A DNA stretch of 64,000 nt, from NCBI GenBank assembly GCA_036504335.1, contig DASXVJ010000001.1, forward strand, positions 186,001 through 250,000, in the 5' to 3' direction. Below are positions 17,504 through 25,689 of this stretch, in pieces. The translations under genes were made by a program, and so were the position numbers. Below the pieces are notes generated by a model. It was given only the letters and a program-made list of their open reading frames with translations, did not search any database and was not told the origin of the DNA. This DNA comes from Fen-183 sp036504335 (lineage in GTDB: Bacteria; Acidobacteriota; Thermoanaerobaculia; UBA5066). Each line of letters starts with the position of its first letter. The first letter of the stretch is position 1.

Positions 17504-18216
17504 GAAAGGGACGTTACCGCCCGGAGGCACGTCCGGAAACGGCAGAGGCCGACCATCGGGAGCGCCCGGTCGAGGGCGCCGAGCAGGGGATACGGGCTCG
17601 CGGAGAAGAAGAGTTCCTCCATGCGGAACCCGGCCGCCGCGACGAGCGCCACGACGCGGGCCGCGGGGCGCACGGCGATGTGGTCCTCCTGCTGCAGGCC
17701 CGGCACGGCGGCCTTGATCCGCTCGGCCCAGTGGTCCCGGTTCGGCGTGTAGATCGCGAGGGCGCCGCCGGGGGCGAGCGACCGGCGCGCGCTCCCGAGG
17801 CACGGGACGAGCACGTCGTCGAGGACGTGCTCGACGAAGTCGGCGAGGAGGACGACGTCGAACGGAGCGCCCGGGACGCGCGACAGATCCCGCGCGTCGG
17901 CCTCCTCGAACCGCACGTTCGCGAGAGAGCGCGCCGCCTGCTCGGAACGGGAGGCCTCGACGGCCGCGGGCGAGGCGTCGATCCCGACGACCTCGGAGAC
18001 GCGCGGCGCGAGGAAGAACGCCGTGTCGCCGCGCGCCGAGCCGACCTCGAGGACGCGCAGGGACGGCGAGGGCCGGACGATTCTCAGGAGCGCCGCGTCG
18101 CGGTCCTCGTACTTCCGCCGGTTCCTCAGGAACCAGTGCGGCCGGTACATCCGGCCGTAGTAATCCGGTCCGTAGACGTCGGCGTTCGGGGCGAAGCGGC
18201 CGGCCGGTCCCGTCAC
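17500..18216 (-). CDS. Class I SAM-dependent methyltransferase
   Basis: 238 residues with the SAM-binding signature LRVLEVGSARGDTAFFLA (motif I), VVGIDASPAAVE (motif II) and FDVVLLADFVEHV (motif IV/post II). The C-terminus (FFSASPYPLLGALD) resembles methyltransferases acting on small or lipid substrates, but the acceptor cannot be named. The GTG start overlaps the stop of a 19-codon upstream ORF, and its own stop overlaps the PhzF start, giving a three-ORF coupled unit. Confidence 0.85.
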   Translation of the reverse strand: MTGPAGRFAPNADVYGPDYYGRMYRPHWFLRNRRKYEDRDAALLRIVRPSPSLRVLEVGSARGDTAFFLAPRVSEVVGIDASPAAVEASRSEQAARSLANVRFEEADARDLSRVPGAPFDVVLLADFVEHVLDDVLVPCLGSARRSLAPGGALAIYTPNRDHWAERIKAAVPGLQQEDHIAVRPAARVVALVAAAGFRMEELFFSASPYPLLGALDRALPMVGLCRFRTCLRAVTSLS

Positions 18217-18272
18217 GGCTTGCCGAGGCCCCCGAGAGAGCCGCGGTCGAAGAGGTGGCCGCCGAACGTCAC
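18213..18272 (-). CDS. Possible 19-codon leader ORF coupled to the methyltransferase
   Basis: A GTG at 18272 lies 6 bases after a TAGACT box and opens a 19-residue frame (MTFGGHLFDRGSLGGLGKP). Its TGA overlaps the methyltransferase GTG as GTGA. Spacing to the -10 box is identical to that of several real genes in the window, so translation probably begins here. The peptide has no run of one amino acid that would suggest attenuation. It may serve only to bring ribosomes to the next start. Confidence 0.45.
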   Translation of the reverse strand: MTFGGHLFDRGSLGGLGKP

Positions 18273-18278
18273 CGCGCG

Positions 18279-18284
18279 AGTCTA
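18279..18284 (-). promoter_or_regulatory. -10 box TAGACT, leaderless type
   Basis: TAGACT on the minus strand ends 6 bases before the GTG of the 19-codon ORF. No clear -35 is visible. Predicted start of transcription falls on or next to the start codon. Confidence 0.5.
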
Positions 18285-18312
18285 GCGGCGCGGCCCGCCT
18301 GGGCCCAGGAGG

Positions 18313-19491
18313 TCAGCGCCCGGCGCCCTGGACGATGATGTCCACGCGGCGGTTCTGGCTGCGGCCCTCGGGGGTTGCGTTGCTGGCGACGGGCTGCGTC
18401 GAGGCGTACCCGTGGGTTTCGATGCGGTCCGGCGAGACGCCGTGCGCGACGAGAGCCGCCCGGACGGCCTCGGCCCTGAGTGCCGACAGCTTCTCGTTCG
18501 TCGCCGCCGACCCCGTCGAGTCCGTGTGGCCTTCGACGAGGATCTTCCGTTCCGTCGCTCCCGCGAGCGCCTCGGCGATTCGCGCGATGCGTTCGGCGGC
18601 TCCCGCCTTCACGACCGAGCGGCCGGTGTCGAACGTGACGCTGCCGGGAAGCGTGAGGACGATGCCGCGCGCCTCGAGCCGGGCGGACCGTTCGATCGCC
18701 TGCAGGCGGGCCAGGAGATCGCCCTGCGCCTTCTCGCGGGCGGCGCCCCGCTCGGCTTCGCGGCGGGCCTCCTCCGCGCGGGCCCGCTCCGCCTCGGCGG
18801 CGCTCCGGGCGGCGGCGACCTGCTCCTCGGCGGCCCTCCGCGCGGCGTCGGCGGCCTTCTTCTGCTCCTCGAGCTGCGCCTTCAGGGCATCCACCTGGGC
18901 CTGCTGCTGCTGCTCGGCGGCCTTCTGGCGCTCGGCGTCGAGCTGCGCCTGGAGGGCCTTCACGCGCTCGTCCGCCGCCTGTTGCTCGGCCTCGCGCGCC
19001 CGCGCCGTCGCCTCCATGCGCTCGCGCTCCGCGCGCGCCCGCACCTCCGAGGCGATCCGCGCCCTCTCGGCGTCCGACTGGGCCCGCGCGGCCAGCGCCT
19101 TGATCTCGGCGTCCCTTACGGCGACCTCCAGCTCGGTCCGGCGCCTCGTCCCGGCCTCCACGGACGCGCGGGCGTTCCGGGCGATCGCGCGGTACTGGGC
19201 GTCGCGCGCTTCCATCTCGGCGAGACGGGCGTAATGGGCGGAGGTCGCGAGGTCGCCCGACGACCGGTACGTGTTCTCGGCGTTCCCGAGGTGGGCCTGG
19301 GCGGCCGCGAGGAGGTTCGGCGCGCCCTCCTGGGCTCCGGCGCTCCGCGCGTCCTGAATGGCGAGGCGCGCATCGCGCAGCTCGAGGGGCTCGGGCTTCG
19401 TCGACACGCAACCCGAGAGAAGGAAAAGCGCGACGGCGGCCGCTCCCGCGAGGGAAGCCCGGGCCGGGTCCGCAAATCGTGTGTGCGTCAT
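18313..19491 (-). CDS. OmpA-family lipoprotein with DUF4398-like N-terminus and long coiled coil
   Basis: 392 residues: lipobox LLSGC (about residue 28), a DUF4398-like helical segment (LRDARLAIQDARSAGA... LLAAAQAHLGNAENTY), then about 150 residues of Ala/Glu/Arg/Gln-rich coiled coil. A C-terminal OmpA peptidoglycan-binding domain closes it, with VTFDTGRSVVKAGAAERI, VEGHTDSTG, LSALRAEAVRAAL and RSQNRRVDIIV. It probably tethers the outer membrane to peptidoglycan across a long spacer. AGGAGG precedes the ATG. The small DUF4398 lipoprotein gene ends only 10 bases upstream, so they form a two-gene unit. Confidence 0.85.
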   Translation of the reverse strand: MTHTRFADPARASLAGAAAVALFLLSGCVSTKPEPLELRDARLAIQDARSAGAQEGAPNLLAAAQAHLGNAENTYRSSGDLATSAHYARLAEMEARDAQYRAIARNARASVEAGTRRRTELEVAVRDAEIKALAARAQSDAERARIASEVRARAERERMEATARAREAEQQAADERVKALQAQLDAERQKAAEQQQQAQVDALKAQLEEQKKAADAARRAAEEQVAAARSAAEAERARAEEARREAERGAAREKAQGDLLARLQAIERSARLEARGIVLTLPGSVTFDTGRSVVKAGAAERIARIAEALAGATERKILVEGHTDSTGSAATNEKLSALRAEAVRAALVAHGVSPDRIETHGYASTQPVASNATPEGRSQNRRVDIIVQGAGR

Positions 19492-19501
19492 CGTGGTCCT
19501 C

Positions 19502-19894
19502 CTACGGGCGCTGCGCTTGCGCGTTGAACTCGCGGATCCGCCGCTCGATGTCGTCGAGCTGGCGCTTCAGGGCCGCCTCCTGCTCGACGGCTTGAACCGA
19601 ACGGGCCTGGCTTTCCGCGGCGCCGGCCGCGGACCGCGCCTCTTCGAGCCAGGCGCGCGCGGCGTCGTCGTGGCCCTTGGCGCGCTCGCTCTGCGCGGCC
19701 GAAAGCGCCGTCCGGGCCCGATCGAGGAGAACCTTGGCGTGCTGGGTCGCGGTCGCGTTCTCGGCGGCCCGGATCGAAAGCTCGACCTCGCCGACTTCGC
19801 GGTCCGGGACCCTCGTGCCGGAGGCGCAGCCCGCCGCGGCGCCGATCGCCAGCGAGACCGCGGCGGCGGCGAACCCTTTTCCCGTCCTTGTCAT
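19502..19894 (-). CDS. DUF4398 lipoprotein
   Basis: 130 residues from an ATG preceded by GGAGGG. Lipobox GAAAGC near residue 23 is followed by a helical DUF4398-type domain (VELSIRAAENATATQHAKVLLDRARTAL) and a helical C-terminus (KRQLDDIERRIREFNAQ). An upstream in-frame ATG at 19936 would add 14 residues ahead of the signal and is less likely. It is paralogous to the N-terminal region of the OmpA-family protein encoded next. Confidence 0.75.
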   Translation of the reverse strand: MTRTGKGFAAAAVSLAIGAAAGCASGTRVPDREVGEVELSIRAAENATATQHAKVLLDRARTALSAAQSERAKGHDDAARAWLEEARSAAGAAESQARSVQAVEQEAALKRQLDDIERRIREFNAQAQRP

Positions 19895-20024
19895 GGATCC
19901 CTCCTGACGTCCGGGCCGCGGCGTTGCGCGACGCATCCCGCGGTCCCGCGGGACAGGCGGCGTCGGAACTTCTTACACGCCGCCGCATGCCCGGAAGGCC
20001 TGACGCAAAGAGCGTGCCTTTCGG

Positions 20025-20053
20025 TCGACGCGCGGCGCTCCCGGGGTCAGAAT
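20025..20053 (+). promoter_or_regulatory. Promoter of trmFO, leaderless type
   Basis: TCGACG at 20025-20030, a 17-base spacer and CAGAAT at 20048-20053, which ends 6 bases before the trmFO ATG. No ribosome-binding site is present before that ATG. Confidence 0.5.
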
Positions 20054-20059
20054 CCGCGA

Positions 20060-21430
20060 ATGGGACCTCCTCGCCCGGCCGTCACCGTGATCGGCGGCGG
20101 CTTCGCGGGCGTGGAGTGCGCGCACCAGCTCCTGCGCCGGGGCCACGCCGTGACGCTCGTCGAGATGCGGCCCGTCCGGACGACCGACGCCCACGCGACC
20201 GACCGCCTCGCGGAGATGGTCTGCTCGAACTCGTTCCGGTCCGACAACCCCGCGAACGCCGTCGGCCTGCTGAAGCGCGAGATGGAGAGCGTCGGGTCCC
20301 TCATCCTCGAGGAGGCGCGCAAGGCCGCGGTCCCGGCCGGCGACGCGCTCGCGGTGGACCGGACGATCTTCGCGGACGCCGTCACGCGGCGCCTCGCCGG
20401 CGAGCCGCTCCTCACGCTCGTCCGGGGAGAGGCCGAGACGCTGCCCGACCCCGGCGGCGGGTTCGTCGTCGTGGCGACCGGGCCGCTCACGTCGCCCGCG
20501 CTCGAGCAGGCCCTCCTCGCGCTGCTCGGCGAGAAGTACCTCTACTTCTACGACGCGATGGCGCCCATCGTCGAGGCGGCGTCGCTCGACGTGGAGAAGC
20601 TCTACGCGCTCTCGCGCTACGGCAAGGGCGGCGGCGACGACTACCTGAACGTCCCGCTCTCGCGCGCCGAGTACGAGGCGTTCGTCGCCGCCCTTCTCGC
20701 GGGGGAGAAGGTCCCGTTCCACGACTTCGAGAAGGCCGTGTACTTCGAGGGGTGCCTTCCGGCCGAAGCGATGGCCGAGCGCGGCGTCGAGACGCTGCGC
20801 CATGGCCCGATGAAGCCGTTCGGGCTCCCGGACCCGCGCACGGGGAGGGAGCCCTACGCCGTCGTCCAGCTGCGGCAGGACGACCTTGCGAAGACGCACT
20901 TCAACCTCGTGGGTTTTCAGACGAAGCTCAAGGTCGGGGAGCAGCGGCGCGTCTTCCGGATGCTGCCGGGCCTCGAGAACGCGGAGTTCGTCCGCTACGG
21001 CATGCTCCACCGCAACACGTACATCAACGGCCCGGCGCACCTCGACCGCTTCTTCCGCTGGCGGAAGGACCCGCGCGTCTTCTTCGCGGGCCAGCTCACG
21101 GGCGTCGAGGGCTACCTCGAGTCCGCGGCGACGGGCCTCATGGTCGGGGCGTCGCTCGCCCAGCTCCTCGAGGGCCGGGAGCCGGCTCCGCTCGCCTTCT
21201 CCACGGCGCTCGGCTCGCTCGCCCGGCACGTCTCGACGGCGCGCGAGGGAGACTTCACGCCGATGAACGTGACGTTCGGCCTCATCGACGACGCGGACGT
21301 CCCGCCGTCGAAAGACCGGGCGAAACGCCGTGCGGAGATCGCGCGCCGCGCCCTGGAGGAGGTCTCGCGCTGGAGGGCGGAGGCGCTTCCCGTGCCGTCC
21401 GTCACGGTCTCCGGCGCGGGCGGCTCCTAG
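20060..21430 (+). CDS. trmFO: Methylenetetrahydrofolate--tRNA-(uracil-5)-methyltransferase TrmFO
   Basis: Folate- and FAD-dependent enzyme that makes 5-methyluridine at tRNA position 54. The 456-residue protein has the N-terminal FAD motif VIGGGFAGVECAHQLLRRG, VEMRP, MVCSNSFRSD, RYGKGGGDDYLN, FEGCLPAE, GFQTKLK and FAGQLTGVEGYLESAATG, all typical of TrmFO rather than the related MnmG. No Shine-Dalgarno sequence precedes the ATG, in agreement with a leaderless transcript. It sits between topA and xerC-hslVU, as in Bacillus. Confidence 0.96.
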   Translation: MGPPRPAVTVIGGGFAGVECAHQLLRRGHAVTLVEMRPVRTTDAHATDRLAEMVCSNSFRSDNPANAVGLLKREMESVGSLILEEARKAAVPAGDALAVDRTIFADAVTRRLAGEPLLTLVRGEAETLPDPGGGFVVVATGPLTSPALEQALLALLGEKYLYFYDAMAPIVEAASLDVEKLYALSRYGKGGGDDYLNVPLSRAEYEAFVAALLAGEKVPFHDFEKAVYFEGCLPAEAMAERGVETLRHGPMKPFGLPDPRTGREPYAVVQLRQDDLAKTHFNLVGFQTKLKVGEQRRVFRMLPGLENAEFVRYGMLHRNTYINGPAHLDRFFRWRKDPRVFFAGQLTGVEGYLESAATGLMVGASLAQLLEGREPAPLAFSTALGSLARHVSTAREGDFTPMNVTFGLIDDADVPPSKDRAKRRAEIARRALEEVSRWRAEALPVPSVTVSGAGGS

Positions 21431-21451
21431 AATCGGCGCGGAGGAAGATCC

Positions 21452-21775
21452 GTGAAGAAGAACCTGCCCGCAGCCCTGACCGCCATGCTCCTCGCCGCCG
21501 CGCCGGCCGCCTTCGCCGAAGGCGCGCGCTCCGAGAACTTCCAGACGTACTGCTCCGTCTGCCACGGCGAAGACGGAAAGGGCCAGACCGAGGAAGGCAA
21601 GAAGAAGGGCGCCCGCGACCTCACGAACGCGCGCTGGCAGGACAAGGTGGACGACGGGCGGATGGTCAAGTCCGTCACGAAGGGGCACGACAAGATGCCC
21701 GCCTTCGAGAAGAAGCTCTCGGCCGACGAGATCAAGGCGCTCGTCGCCGAGGTGCGGACGCTCGCGAAGAAGTAG
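21452..21775 (+). CDS. Monohaem cytochrome c, exported
   Basis: 107 residues with a signal peptide ending at AFAEG and one haem-c site CSVCH (about residues 34-38). A likely axial methionine lies in HDKMPAFEKKLS, the usual class I arrangement. The fold is the small c6/c555-like type found as a soluble electron carrier. GTG start, with GGAGGAAG 6-8 bases upstream. The last base of its TAG is the first base of the xerC GTG. A cytochrome inside the trmFO-xerC-hslVU block is not part of the usual order. Confidence 0.88.
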   Translation: MKKNLPAALTAMLLAAAPAAFAEGARSENFQTYCSVCHGEDGKGQTEEGKKKGARDLTNARWQDKVDDGRMVKSVTKGHDKMPAFEKKLSADEIKALVAEVRTLAKK

Positions 21776-22704
21776 TGCGCGGCCGCCTCGCCGAGGAGCT
21801 CGCCACGTTCGACCGCCACCTCGCGGACGAGCGCGGCGTCTCGAGGCACACGCGGGCGGCTTACGGAAAGGACCTCGGCCGGTTCGCCGTGTTCCTCTCG
21901 ACGGTGTTCTGGAACAAGCCTCTCGAGAAGATCGCCGCGAAGGACGTCGACGCGCTCGCCGTGCGGTCCTACCTCGCGCACCTTCGGGCGGACGGCCTCG
22001 CGAAGGCGTCCATCGGCCGGCACCTCTCGGCGCTCCGCACGTTCTTCGCGTTCCTCAAGCGCGAGGGGCACGTCGGGGCGAATCCCGCGAAGGCGATCGC
22101 GACCCCGCGCAGGGAGCAGTCCCTGCCCCGCACCCTCTCCGTCTCGGAGGCGGGCGCCGTCGTCGAGGCGAAGGGGCGCGAGGGCGCGCTCGGCGCGCGC
22201 GACCGGGCGCTCCTCGAGATCCTGTACGCGACGGGCCTCCGCGTCTCGGAAGTCGTGGGGCTGAAGCTCGAGGACGTGGACCTCTCCGCGCGGCAGGTGC
22301 GGACGGTCGGCAAGGGAAGGAAGGAACGGATCGTCCCGTTCGGGCGCGCGGCCGCCGACGCCGTGAAGACGTGGCTCAAGGCGCGGGGAGAGATGCGCCC
22401 GGGCGCGAAGGACGCGGCGTTCCTGTTCCTGAACGCGCACGCGGGGCGGCTGACGGACCGCAGCGTGCGGCGCATCCTCGACCGGGCGATGCTCGGGGCC
22501 GACGTGGCCCGCCACGCCTCGCCGCACGCGCTCCGGCACTCCTTCGCGACGCACCTCCTCGCGGCCGGCGCGGACCTGCGCTCCATCCAGGAGCTTCTCG
22601 GCCACGCGTCGCTCTCGACGACGCAGAGGTACACCCATCTCGACGCCGAACGCCTCCTCGAGGTCTACCGCAAGAGCCACCCGAAGGCCGAGGAGCGGGA
22701 CTGA
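21775..22704 (+). CDS. xerC: Tyrosine recombinase XerC/XerD
   Basis: 309-residue site-specific recombinase for chromosome dimer resolution. The N-terminal SAM-like core-binding domain (FDRHLADERGVSRHTRAAYGKDL) precedes the catalytic domain. All six catalytic residues are visible: Arg in ATGLRVSEV, Lys in GKGRKER, the His and Arg of HALRHSF, His in LGHASLSTT and Tyr in RYTHLD. XerC and XerD are hard to tell apart by motif. The position before hslVU is that of XerC (CodV) in Bacillus. The GTG overlaps the cytochrome stop as TAGTG. Confidence 0.92.
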   Translation: MRGRLAEELATFDRHLADERGVSRHTRAAYGKDLGRFAVFLSTVFWNKPLEKIAAKDVDALAVRSYLAHLRADGLAKASIGRHLSALRTFFAFLKREGHVGANPAKAIATPRREQSLPRTLSVSEAGAVVEAKGREGALGARDRALLEILYATGLRVSEVVGLKLEDVDLSARQVRTVGKGRKERIVPFGRAAADAVKTWLKARGEMRPGAKDAAFLFLNAHAGRLTDRSVRRILDRAMLGADVARHASPHALRHSFATHLLAAGADLRSIQELLGHASLSTTQRYTHLDAERLLEVYRKSHPKAEERD

Positions 22705-22718
22705 CCCCAGCCCGGCGC

Positions 22719-22724
22719 TAGACT
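22719..22724 (+). promoter_or_regulatory. -10 box TAGACT of hslV, leaderless type
   Basis: TAGACT ends 6 bases before the hslV GTG in the short xerC-hslV gap. No Shine-Dalgarno sequence and no good -35 are seen. Confidence 0.5.
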
Positions 22725-22730
22725 CCCCGC

Positions 22731-23273
22731 GTGGCACATCCGGTCTTCCACCACACGACGATCCTCTGCGTGAGGCGCGGGTCGTCCGTCGCCCTCGGCG
22801 GCGACGGGCAGGTCACGATGGGAACCACCGTCATGAAGCACGGCGCCTCCAAGGTGCGGCGCCTCCTCGACGGAAAAGTCCTCGCGGGCTTCGCGGGATC
22901 CACGGCCGACGCCGTCACGCTCTTCACGCGCTTCGAGAAGAAGCTCGAGGAGTTTCACGGCCAGCTCGAGCGCGCGGCCGTGGAGCTCGCGACGGACTGG
23001 CGGACGGAGAAGACGCTCCGCCAGCTCGAGGCGCTTCTCGTGATCGCGGACGCGAAGACCTCCCTCCTCCTCTCGGGGACCGGCGACGTCATCGCCCCGG
23101 ACGAGGGCGTCCTCGCCGTGGGGTCGGGCGGCCCCTTCGCGGCCGCGGCCGCGAAGGCTCTTCTCCGGCACTCGTCGCTCGACGCCGCGGCGATCGTCAA
23201 GGAGTCGCTCGCGATCGCCTCCACGATCGACATCTACACGAACGACACGATCAAGGTCGAGACACTGCCGTGA
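22731..23273 (+). CDS. hslV: ATP-dependent protease subunit HslV (ClpQ)
   Basis: Proteasome-like threonine protease that forms the HslVU complex. Mature protein should begin at the Thr of VFHHTTILCVRR, after an eight-residue propeptide. It then shows VALGGDGQVTMG, KVRRLLDGKVLAGFAGSTADA, LATDWRTEKTLRQLEA, LLLSGTGDV and AVGSGGPFA. 180 residues is the normal length. GTG start. The stop overlaps the hslU start as GTGA, so subunits are produced together. Confidence 0.97.
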   Translation: MAHPVFHHTTILCVRRGSSVALGGDGQVTMGTTVMKHGASKVRRLLDGKVLAGFAGSTADAVTLFTRFEKKLEEFHGQLERAAVELATDWRTEKTLRQLEALLVIADAKTSLLLSGTGDVIAPDEGVLAVGSGGPFAAAAAKALLRHSSLDAAAIVKESLAIASTIDIYTNDTIKVETLP

Positions 23274-24616
23274 CGCCCCTGACGCTGCGCGACCTGTCGC
23301 CGCGCAAGATCGTGGCCGAGCTGGACCGCCACGTCGTCGGCCAGGCGAAGGCGAAGCGCTCCGTCGCGATCGCGCTCCGGGACCGCTGGCGCCGCCAGCG
23401 CCTCCCGGCCGATCTCGCGCGCGACACGACGCCGAAGAACATCCTCATGATCGGGCCGACGGGCGTCGGCAAGACGGAGATCGCGCGCCGGCTCGCGCGC
23501 CTCGTGGACGCGCCGTTCGTGAAAGTCGAAGCGTCGAAGTTCACGGAGGTCGGCTACGTCGGGCGGGACGTCGACTCGATCGCGCGCGACCTCGTGGACG
23601 CCGCGATCCGGCTCGTGAAGGAGGAGCGCCGCGCCCGCGTCGCGGACCGCGCCGCAGCGGCCGGGGAGGAACGGCTTCTCGACCTCCTCACGGCCGCCCT
23701 CGCGACGGACGCCACGGGCAAGTCGGTTCTCGCGGAGGGGCGCGACAAGGTCCGGCGCGACCTGCGCGAGGGCAAGCACGAGGCCCGCGAGGTCGAGCTC
23801 GAGATCACGGACGACCAGAGGCCCCAGATCTCCGTCATGGGCCCGCAGGGCATGGAGGAGATGGGAATCGACATCCCCGGCATGCTCCCCGGCCTCTTCG
23901 GCGGCCCGAAGAAGAAGAAGGTCCGCCTGCCGGTGTCCGAGGCGAGGCCGCTGCTTCTCGAACGGGAGGCGGACGCCCTCACGGACGAGGCGACGCTTCC
24001 GCAGGAGGCGATCCGCCGCGCCGAGGAGACGGGCATCGTGTTCCTCGACGAGATCGACAAGATCGCCGGGCGCGAGGGTGCGCGCGGCGGGCCCGACGTG
24101 TCGCGCGAGGGCGTCCAGCGCGACCTCCTCCCGCTCGTCGAGGGGACGACCGTCAAGACGAAGCACGGCATGTTCAGGACGGACCACGTCCTTTTCGTCG
24201 CGGCGGGCGCGTTCCACGTCGCGAAGCCGTCCGACCTGATCCCGGAGTTGCAGGGGCGCTTCCCGATCCGCGTCTCCCTCGACGCGCTCAGCGAGGACGA
24301 CTTCCTCCGGATCCTGACCGAGCCCGAGCACGCGCTCCCGAAACAGTCGGCCGCGCTCCTCGGCGCGGACGGGATCACGCTGGAGTTCGCGGACGACGGC
24401 CTGAGGGAGATCGCCCGCGCGGCCGCGGAGGTGAACCGCAACCTCGAGAACATCGGCGCGCGCCGCCTCCACACGATCCTCGAGACCGTTCTCGAGGAGA
24501 TCTCCTTCGCGGGCCCGGACGCGGCCGGCGCCCGCGTCGTCGTCGACAAGGCGTACGTCGACCGCGCGCTCGCGAGCCTCGTGCGCGACCGCGACCTCTC
24601 GCGCTTCGTGCTGTGA
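23270..24616 (+). CDS. hslU: ATP-dependent protease ATPase subunit HslU (ClpY)
   Basis: AAA+ unfoldase partner of HslV, 448 residues. N-terminal LSPRKIVAELDRHVVGQ, Walker A GPTGVGKTEIARR, FTEVGYVGRDVDSI, an intermediate I-domain (about residues 110-240, including LPVSEARPLLLERE), Walker B IVFLDEIDKIAG, and the sensor region GRFPIRVSLDALSEDDFLRILTEPEHAL. It ends in RDLSRFVL; HslU C-terminal tails of this kind dock into HslV. GTG start overlapping hslV, and stop overlapping the next gene as GTGA. Confidence 0.97.
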   Translation: MTPLTLRDLSPRKIVAELDRHVVGQAKAKRSVAIALRDRWRRQRLPADLARDTTPKNILMIGPTGVGKTEIARRLARLVDAPFVKVEASKFTEVGYVGRDVDSIARDLVDAAIRLVKEERRARVADRAAAAGEERLLDLLTAALATDATGKSVLAEGRDKVRRDLREGKHEAREVELEITDDQRPQISVMGPQGMEEMGIDIPGMLPGLFGGPKKKKVRLPVSEARPLLLEREADALTDEATLPQEAIRRAEETGIVFLDEIDKIAGREGARGGPDVSREGVQRDLLPLVEGTTVKTKHGMFRTDHVLFVAAGAFHVAKPSDLIPELQGRFPIRVSLDALSEDDFLRILTEPEHALPKQSAALLGADGITLEFADDGLREIARAAAEVNRNLENIGARRLHTILETVLEEISFAGPDAAGARVVVDKAYVDRALASLVRDRDLSRFVL

Positions 24617-25689
24617 AGCGCGCCCTCTTCCTTCTCGCGGTCGCGTTCTTCCCCGGCTGCGGGCGGAAGCTCCCGCCCGAGGCGCCGCTGCTCGTGCTGC
24701 CCGCGCGCGTCGAGCCCGTGCGCATCTCGCAGGAGGCGGGCGACGTCGTCCTGCGCTTCCCGTATCCGTCCGTGACGAACTCCGGGTCGACGCTCACGAA
24801 CCTCACGAAGGTCGCCGTGCTTCGGGAGACCGCGAGCATGCGCGAGGGGCAGCGCGTCCCGCCGCCGCCGGCCGACGCCGCGCAGCGCGAGAGCGAGGAG
24901 AGAACCTTCCGCGCGCGCGCCGAGACGGTCGCGGAGCTCTCCGCGCGGGATCTCGCCGCGGCCACGGTCGGCGCGGACCTCGTCTTCCGCGACCCGCTGA
25001 TCCCGCTCTACCGCGAGAAGAGGCTCGGGCGCGTCCTGCTCCGGTACGCCGTCACGGCGACGCGCGACAGGAAGCGCGTCTCCGAGCTCTCGCCGATCGC
25101 GTCGATCGTCCCCCGCGTGCCGCCCGACCGCCCGCTCCGCGTCGTCCCGGCGGTCGAGGAGAACCGCGTCTGTCTCGACTGGTGGCCGCCCGCCGCAATG
25201 CTCGACGGCGCGAAACCCGCCGTCATCGCCGGATACGCGATCTACCGGCGAGACGCCTCCGAGGAGGAGTTCGACGACCAGCCGATCGGCGTCGCGATCG
25301 GCGCGACGACGTACGTCGACGCGACGGCCCGGCCGGACCGCTCCTATGTCTACACGGTGCGCGCCGCGCCCGTGGCGGACGTCCCGCTCGTCCTCGGCCC
25401 GGCCGCGGACCCCGTCGCCGTCTCCACGAAGGACGTGTTTCCGCCGCCCGCACCCGAGGGACTCCTCGTCCTCGTCGAGTCGGGCGGGACCCGGCTCGTG
25501 TGGAACCCGTCGCTCGCTCCGGACCTCGCGTCCTACCGGGTCTACCGGACGGACGGCGCGTCGCCCACGCGGCTCGCGGACGGCCTCAAGGACCCGCTGT
25601 TCTTCGACGCGGGGGCCGCTGGGCGAACATACGGCGTGACCGCCGTCGACAAATCCGGCAACGAGAGCGCGCTGGGGACGGTGAAATGA
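24613..25689 (+). CDS. Lipoprotein with fibronectin type III-like domains
   Basis: 358 residues with a lipobox FFPGC (Cys16). Two Fn3-like regions are visible in the second half: CLDWWPPA...IAGYAIYRRDA...YVDATARPDRSYVYTVRA and TRLVWNPSLAPDLASYRVYRTDG...FFDAGAAGRTYGVTAVDKSGNESAL. The N-terminal third is probably a further degenerate Fn3 domain (VVLRFPYPSVTNSG). It is tied to hslU and dapF by GTGA and ATGA overlaps. No known functional link to either explains the arrangement. Confidence 0.75.
   Translation: MKRALFLLAVAFFPGCGRKLPPEAPLLVLPARVEPVRISQEAGDVVLRFPYPSVTNSGSTLTNLTKVAVLRETASMREGQRVPPPPADAAQRESEERTFRARAETVAELSARDLAAATVGADLVFRDPLIPLYREKRLGRVLLRYAVTATRDRKRVSELSPIASIVPRVPPDRPLRVVPAVEENRVCLDWWPPAAMLDGAKPAVIAGYAIYRRDASEEEFDDQPIGVAIGATTYVDATARPDRSYVYTVRAAPVADVPLVLGPAADPVAVSTKDVFPPPAPEGLLVLVESGGTRLVWNPSLAPDLASYRVYRTDGASPTRLADGLKDPLFFDAGAAGRTYGVTAVDKSGNESALGTVK

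Noticed and set aside
21775..22704. Tyrosine recombinase as integrase of a mobile element
   Set aside because: Length, motifs and position before hslVU are those of XerC. No attachment repeats or cargo genes are seen.
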